A stretch of DNA of 23,271 bases from CAZRWH01 sp964603905. GTDB lineage: Bacteria; Patescibacteriota; Gracilibacteria; UBA1369; UBA12470. Location: NCBI GenBank assembly GCA_964603905.1, contig CAZRWH010000020.1:1-23271 (forward strand), written 5' to 3'. This document shows, piece by piece, positions 23,173 through 23,271 of this stretch. How positions within the stretch are numbered: the first letter of the stretch is position 1; every line of letters begins with the position of its first letter. Under the pieces are notes generated by a model that had not been told where the DNA came from, ran no database searches, and worked only from the letters and a program-made list of their open reading frames with translations. A program made the translations under genes and the position numbers.

Positions 23173-23193
23173 TGGTGCCGGGACCAGGAATCG
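23173..23193 (-). repeat. Right attachment copy: 21-bp duplicate of the tRNA-Phe 3' end
   Basis: These 21 bases are identical and in the same orientation as 14694-14714, covering the CCA end, acceptor strand and part of the T arm of the tRNA. Identity stops at 23194. It is the likely partner of the left site, separated by about 8.5 kb. Confidence 0.75.
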
Positions 23194-23271
23194 GTACTTC
23201 CGCATTCCACGACAAAAACATATTGACTTTACTCACTTTTTTAATCCGACTTTTCGACTGCTGTGCCAGTG

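Noticed and set aside
1..23271. CRISPR array
   Set aside because: No regularly spaced repeat series was seen; the repeats present are few, short and unevenly spaced.

Overview
The window looks like a mosaic of mobile and accessory DNA from a Gram-negative bacterium. Signal peptides, Shine-Dalgarno sites, a periplasmic binding protein with a hybrid histidine kinase, and type I-like modification genes all fit this. By eye the G+C content is in the low to mid 40s percent, with a more A+T-rich right third. A Desulfovibrio-like host is possible, but that is only an impression. I see no ribosomal, central-metabolism or structural phage genes, and no CRISPR array.

Left part (1-7.7 kb): the 3' end of an adenine DNA methylase gene overlaps a two-TRD specificity subunit gene of the HsdS/BcgI-B type. 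A small reverse-strand gene of unknown function and a short tyrosine recombinase follow. Next comes a periplasmic sugar-type binding protein followed at once by a 904-residue hybrid sensor kinase. No permease or ATPase accompanies it, so the pair looks like a LuxP/LuxQ- or TorT/TorS-type sensing module. Two reverse-strand exported proteins follow: a Sel1-repeat protein and a 102-residue protein with short internal repeats.

Middle part (7.8-14.74 kb): an unusual tyrosine recombinase (7875-8792) and a non-coding stretch packed with palindromes precede a forward cassette of six unrecognised genes (9264-13148). Two of these encode membrane proteins, and several are predicted coiled-coil proteins. 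A full-length integrase of a different subfamily (reverse, 13174-14553) closes the region. It sits beside a 3' fragment of a tRNA-Phe gene (14694-14738) that ends at the anticodon loop, which is a classic attachment site.

Right part (14.74-23.19 kb): a second element appears to lie between that tRNA fragment and another 21-bp copy of the tRNA 3' end (23173-23193). Similar GGCAAAA-type tandem repeats lie just inside both ends. It carries a defence-like load: an AbiEi/AbiEii type IV toxin-antitoxin pair with duplicated operators, a TOTE-type primase-helicase gene broken by an apparent one-base deletion, and a Fic AMP-transferase with its own putative duplicated operator. Then come about 800 bp of non-coding DNA with 12-bp repeats, a reverse-strand replication-initiator-like remnant, and the 3' half of an integrase gene. 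The last two have both lost their 5' ends at a shared junction near 22.55 kb. The window therefore seems to hold tandem islands at one tRNA-Phe target, the right one probably defective for its own excision.
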